A stretch of DNA of 64,000 bases, from contig CANFUT010000002.1 in the NCBI GenBank assembly GCA_947450325.1, positions 124,001 through 188,000 on the forward strand, read 5' to 3'. The position numbers were made by a program, and so were the translations under genes. Below are positions 60,750 to 64,000 of the stretch, in pieces (the first letter of the stretch is position 1; the number at the start of each line of letters is the position of its first letter). This stretch comes from Flavobacteriia bacterium (lineage in GTDB: Bacteria; Bacteroidota; Bacteroidia; Flavobacteriales_D; Crocinitomicaceae). Below the pieces are notes generated by a model. It did not search any database, was not told the origin of the DNA, and worked only from the letters and a program-made list of their open reading frames with translations.

Positions 60750-60780
60750 TTTGGAATTTAAATATAAATTTCTATCTTTC
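60750..60780 (+). promoter_or_regulatory. Promoter of the T9SS cargo gene
   Basis: TTTG at 60750-60753 and TATCTTTC at 60773-60780 are 19 bases apart, the typical spacing; the last base of the -7 element differs from consensus. The ATG follows 20 bases later. Confidence 0.5.
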
Positions 60781-60800
60781 CATTAATTAATTGACAATTC

Positions 60801-62240
60801 ATGAGAAAACTATTACTTTTTTTAAGCATAACAACTGTTGTGACTTTAAATTCTCAAACTACGTTATTTCAAGATGATTTTGAAGCTGTTAACAACAATT
60901 GGAGTTTAAATGGTGGTGCGGGTGACAATCAATGGATTATTAGCAATGTTTTTACTGGTGATGCTTTTGGTGGAATAATCATTGTTCCAACTCCCAATGA
61001 ACCGTCATCTTTTAATGGAGGCATCAATAGTAATTATTTGCATATTTATAATCAGCCGATTTGCGGCACAATTGCTTGCAACGCTAATTTTGATACTGGT
61101 TCTATTTCGGATCAAGTGGCAACAATGACAAATTCTATAAATACGGTTGGGAAGAGTAATATCAACTTCAATTTTTGGTATTTGTGCGCAGGCGATCCAT
61201 CTATTTCTTATGGATTTGTCGAATATTCTACAAATGGGACTACTTGGACGCAAATAGGAGGAGAATTAAGTGGTGTTTCGACTTGGACACAACTGAACTT
61301 AACAGATGTTGCGTTTGACAATCAAGCAAATTTGAAATTCAGATTTCATTGGATTAACGGCGCTACTGGTGCAGATCCTGCTTTTTCTGTTGATGAATTG
61401 AAGATTACAGGAGTTGACAATAATCAAGCTGTTATCGCAACGAGCACACCTAGTCTTTTAAGCGCTTGTTATGGGACAGACATCAATCTTTCTGTTCCTT
61501 TTTCAGCGATGGGAAGTTATGGTGCAGGGAATATTTTTACTGCTGAACTTTCAAATGCAACAGGTTCATTTAATTCTCCAACAATCATCGGAAACTTGAA
61601 TTCGGCTTCCAACGGTAATCAAACGATTGATGCAATCATCCCTTCAGGCACAGTGGCAGGAAATGGTTACCGAATAAGAGTCACTTCTTCTTCTCCTTCA
61701 GCAATTGGGACAGATAATGGGCTTGATTTTGTGATTCATTCACTTCCATTTATCGTGGTAACTTCTGATCCAGCAAACGGAACAATAAATCAAGGTGAAA
61801 CAATCTATTTAACTGCAAACGGTGCAATAGATTATCTGTGGAGTCCATCATCCATTTTAAGCAGTACTGTAGGTGCTTCGGTTTTTTCTTCACCGTCAGT
61901 ATCAAGTATAGTATCAGTTGTAGGAACGGATCAAAATGGTTGTTCTAGTTCATCAGTGTTTAACGTCACAGTGAATTCAACATCAGGAATTATTGAAGAA
62001 AAAAACATTTTAAATTTGGTTATTTATCCTAATCCAACAAATGCTTATTTTGAGATTCTAAGAAGTTCTACTGATCCAATTGATAAATTGATTATCAAAG
62101 ATAATAAAGGAAAAAAGGTGAAATCCTATGATAAACCTAAACCTGAAATGTTTTTTGTAGACGGATTGTCTTCAGGAGAATATTTCGTTTCAGTTAAAAT
62201 TGGAACAGTTATAAATGTCTTGAAGCTCATTGTACCTTAA
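60801..62240 (+). CDS. Secreted protein with T9SS type A sorting domain
   Basis: This 479-residue protein has a signal peptide (about residues 1-19) and then a jelly-roll-like segment (about 25-215, with LFQDDFEAVNNNWSLNGG and FNFWYLCAGDPS) resembling MAM/choice-of-anchor domains. Ig-like beta-sandwich repeats follow, with GNGYRIRVTSSSPSA and ATGSFNSPTIIGNL-type text. Residues about 400-479 form the T9SS C-terminal domain (VIYPNPTNAYFEIL and FVDGLSSGEYFVSVKIG). The passenger binds or displays something unknown. No catalytic motif is seen. It is a single gene with its own promoter. Confidence 0.87.
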   Translation: MRKLLLFLSITTVVTLNSQTTLFQDDFEAVNNNWSLNGGAGDNQWIISNVFTGDAFGGIIIVPTPNEPSSFNGGINSNYLHIYNQPICGTIACNANFDTGSISDQVATMTNSINTVGKSNINFNFWYLCAGDPSISYGFVEYSTNGTTWTQIGGELSGVSTWTQLNLTDVAFDNQANLKFRFHWINGATGADPAFSVDELKITGVDNNQAVIATSTPSLLSACYGTDINLSVPFSAMGSYGAGNIFTAELSNATGSFNSPTIIGNLNSASNGNQTIDAIIPSGTVAGNGYRIRVTSSSPSAIGTDNGLDFVIHSLPFIVVTSDPANGTINQGETIYLTANGAIDYLWSPSSILSSTVGASVFSSPSVSSIVSVVGTDQNGCSSSSVFNVTVNSTSGIIEEKNILNLVIYPNPTNAYFEILRSSTDPIDKLIIKDNKGKKVKSYDKPKPEMFFVDGLSSGEYFVSVKIGTVINVLKLIVP

Positions 62241-62262
62241 ATATTTCTAAAGAATTGGATTT

Positions 62263-63672
62263 CTATTTGTGAATATATCCCTGTTCACCTTTTCTAATAT
62301 TGTCAAACATCCACATGTAATTGTAGAGCATGTGACTATCAATAAAATTCTTAATTGGCCAATAATCTGGGAAAAACACCCTTCCGCCTTTGTCGCTAGG
62401 AACTTTTTCAAGTCCAAAAACTTGACTTTGAGGTGCAATTCCATCTTGTTGCCAAACTGGGTCAGCATTTGGTTGATCTAAATTTGTACCGTACTGCCAA
62501 ACTTCTTCAAACATCGACCAATCTGCACCTCCAACACAAGCACTCTCTGGAGCGATGATATACATTTTTCCAAAAATTACTTTCCCTTTCAGTTCATCTA
62601 TAAAACCTAATGCATAAGAATATCCCATGCTGTGACATACAATGTCAACTGTATCCAATGTTTTGTTGCAATCCAATGAGTTACATTTCGCAATCAAAAA
62701 AGCTTTCCCTGCGATTTTTCCTTGTTCTCGGCGTTCATTGAATCCTCGAATATTCGGCTTTGAATTCAAGATTTTGTAAAAGTCTTTTTTAGAAAATGTC
62801 TTTACAGCGGCGATGCTAATGCCAAAATTTACCATCGATTTGTGACCAGAAGTCCGAATGGTTTGATTTCCGTCGATGTAAAAACTCTCGTCAGGTTCAA
62901 GCCTCTTTTTGAATGCTTTGTCGATTCCCAACCAATATCCAAATCTATCGTTGCACGTAACAATGTTATCACTGTTGTCGTTGTTTTTATTCGGTCCTCG
63001 ATAGCCATTTGAAAACACTAAAAATCTTCTTGGATTGGATTTTCCTTCTCCAAGGAATGATTTTGTAACATTCTCTTTTAAATAATTGAAGATTTCTTGT
63101 TTGACAATTTCCGAATTTTGATTGAAGTACGAATGAATCGTATAGTGATTTTCAGCTAAGATTCTATTTTCAAACGGAATCAATTGAATAGAGTCACTCG
63201 ATTTGACAAACTGGATGGAAGAATCCGAATAATGATTGAAATACAATACTGGTTTTTCAATTGTACTAGACCATTTGTTGTTCTTTTTATAAAATATAAC
63301 GCTAGATAATTCTGTATATTTAGTTGATTTTATCGGAAATTTGTATTTTTTTATTTTAGTTGAATCAATGTTGTATTCGAAGTGTTTTCCACATTTTTTG
63401 TTGTTTGTTTTTTCAATAAGCGACAAAACAGCATATTGTGCATCAAATAAATACAAAGATTCGCTTTGCTTTTTGCAATTCAGTTCAACCTCGTGATTTC
63501 TTTTGTATGGCTGATTTATTTTTGCATTTAATATTGTACTGTCGTTTTTTATTTCCCAAAAATAGTAGGCAACCATACCACCAATTTTTTTATTTTTGGA
63601 GTTTTGGTTTTCTTGACTAAATATCAAGAGATTACAACAAAAGATTAATATAAGTCCTAACCAATATTTCAT
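62263..63672 (-). CDS. Exported alpha/beta-hydrolase-like protein, unknown function
   Basis: This 469-residue protein starts at the ATG at 63672, where a signal peptide is seen (MKYWLGLILIFCCNLLIFSQ). The upstream open frame adds 35 residues that are not signal-like. The C-terminal half has lipase/hydrolase features: RRFLVFSNGYRGPNKNND, and a nucleophile-elbow-like VDIVCHSMGYSYALGF with Ser348 as candidate nucleophile (C-H-S-M-G in place of G-x-S-x-G). YIIAPESACVGGADW and a late IDSHMLYNY could supply the acid and His. The N-terminal half is beta-rich and unrecognised. Substrate unknown. Confidence 0.7.
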   Translation of the reverse strand: MKYWLGLILIFCCNLLIFSQENQNSKNKKIGGMVAYYFWEIKNDSTILNAKINQPYKRNHEVELNCKKQSESLYLFDAQYAVLSLIEKTNNKKCGKHFEYNIDSTKIKKYKFPIKSTKYTELSSVIFYKKNNKWSSTIEKPVLYFNHYSDSSIQFVKSSDSIQLIPFENRILAENHYTIHSYFNQNSEIVKQEIFNYLKENVTKSFLGEGKSNPRRFLVFSNGYRGPNKNNDNSDNIVTCNDRFGYWLGIDKAFKKRLEPDESFYIDGNQTIRTSGHKSMVNFGISIAAVKTFSKKDFYKILNSKPNIRGFNERREQGKIAGKAFLIAKCNSLDCNKTLDTVDIVCHSMGYSYALGFIDELKGKVIFGKMYIIAPESACVGGADWSMFEEVWQYGTNLDQPNADPVWQQDGIAPQSQVFGLEKVPSDKGGRVFFPDYWPIKNFIDSHMLYNYMWMFDNIRKGEQGYIHK

Positions 63673-63854
63673 ACTTAAGTTATTCAACGAAAATAGATGG
63701 TAATAAGTATAATGAAAAAAGAATTCGTGTTGTAAAAGTATAAATTTAGTCCACAATAAACCGTTTTCAACTTTCATTTTTAAAAAGTCTTTTGAATGAG
63801 CATGTTTTTAGATTTGATTCTTTTCGTAAATGTATTTTTCAAATAAAATTCTCT

Positions 63855-63862
63855 TAAATTTG
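63855..63862 (+). promoter_or_regulatory. Candidate -7 element of yebC
   Basis: TAAATTTG matches TAnnTTTG, 27 bases before the ATG. Confidence 0.5.
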
Positions 63863-63889
63863 CGCACTTGAAACAGAAATAAAAATACC

Positions 63890-64000
63890 ATGGGAAGAGC
63901 GTTTGAATACCGCAGAGCATCTAAAGAAAAGCGTTGGGACAAAATGTCTAAATTATTTCCAAAACTTGGAAAAGCAATCACAATGGCTGCTAAAGAAGGA
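63890..64000 (+). CDS. YebC/PmpR-family protein, 5' part
   Basis: The first 37 residues are visible, [20 protein letters not shown] and [16 protein letters not shown]; the gene runs off the right edge. The pattern GRAFEYRR with a basic N-terminus and [10 protein letters not shown] is diagnostic of the YebC/PmpR family. Members bind DNA as regulators, and some family members relieve ribosome pausing at proline stretches. Confidence 0.93.
   Translation, partial: MGRAFEYRRASKEKRWDKMSKLFPKLGKAITMAAKEG

Noticed and set aside
1-64000. Search by eye for tRNA, rRNA and insertion sequences
   Set aside because: No cloverleaf-like sequence, rRNA segment, transposase or terminal inverted repeat pair was recognised; a covariance scan could still find one.

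Overview
The window is a contiguous piece of a Bacteroidota chromosome, most likely from the order Flavobacteriales (a Fluviicola/Crocinitomicaceae-like bacterium; the genus is inference). The evidence is the low G+C, frequent TAnnTTTG promoter elements placed shortly upstream of start codons, weak Shine-Dalgarno sequences, two proteins with type IX secretion (Por/T9SS type A) C-terminal sorting domains, a YtxJ bacillithiol-system protein, and characteristic gene orders: yceD-rpmF-plsX-fabH-accB-accC and ftsX-DUF3098-uppP-truB.

Layout. 1-7 kb: the 3' end of pheS, ytxJ, a glutaminyl cyclase lipoprotein, an AAA/DUF4143 ATPase, a TraB/GumN protein, hutI and gpsA. 7.4-20.2 kb: a complete 14-gene complex I operon, nuoA to nuoN, with separate nuoC and nuoD, a short NuoG and a terminator. 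It is followed by a possible small RNA with its own promoter and terminator. 20.4-24 kb: a small membrane protein and a large AsmA-like protein. 24-29.4 kb: an imuA-imuB-dnaE2 translesion-synthesis cassette, with a 17-nt palindrome over its promoter. 29.6-31.5 kb: a RidA-family enzyme, a TPR-like membrane protein and an RNA methyltransferase. 31.8-36.5 kb: ribosomal protein L32 and fatty-acid initiation genes. 36.7-40.7 kb: a secreted phosphodiesterase, then a multicopper oxidase with a T9SS tail and two exported thioredoxin-fold proteins. 40.9-47.8 kb: an RluA pseudouridine synthase with a long N-terminal extension, ArfB, a CPA2 antiporter, MgtE and a 2-hydroxyacid dehydrogenase. 47.9-51.5 kb: ileS on the minus strand, carrying two unusual insertions. 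51.7-58 kb: a sugar MFS permease, xseA-xseB, ftsX, DUF3098, uppP and truB. 58-64 kb: a free-standing NUMOD4/HNH protein, an ECF sigma factor with a probable anti-sigma partner, yraN, a T9SS cargo protein, a secreted hydrolase-like protein and the start of yebC.

How the genes work together. Most of the window is housekeeping: respiration, lipid and envelope precursor synthesis, translation and DNA repair. Complex I is the main energy-coupling module. plsX, fabH, accB and accC feed fatty-acid and phospholipid synthesis, and gpsA supplies the glycerol phosphate. ftsX and uppP serve division and wall recycling. The accessory or inducible parts are the imu/dnaE2 mutasome, the copper oxidase/thioredoxin group, the ECF sigma pair and the HNH gene.

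No CRISPR array, tRNA, rRNA, insertion sequence or prophage was seen. The least-explained signals are a palindromic element read in frame inside ileS, an AT-rich insertion in the IleS editing domain, the candidate small RNA after nuoN, and the palindromes in front of imuA and uppP. Promoter and terminator calls rest on sequence pattern only.
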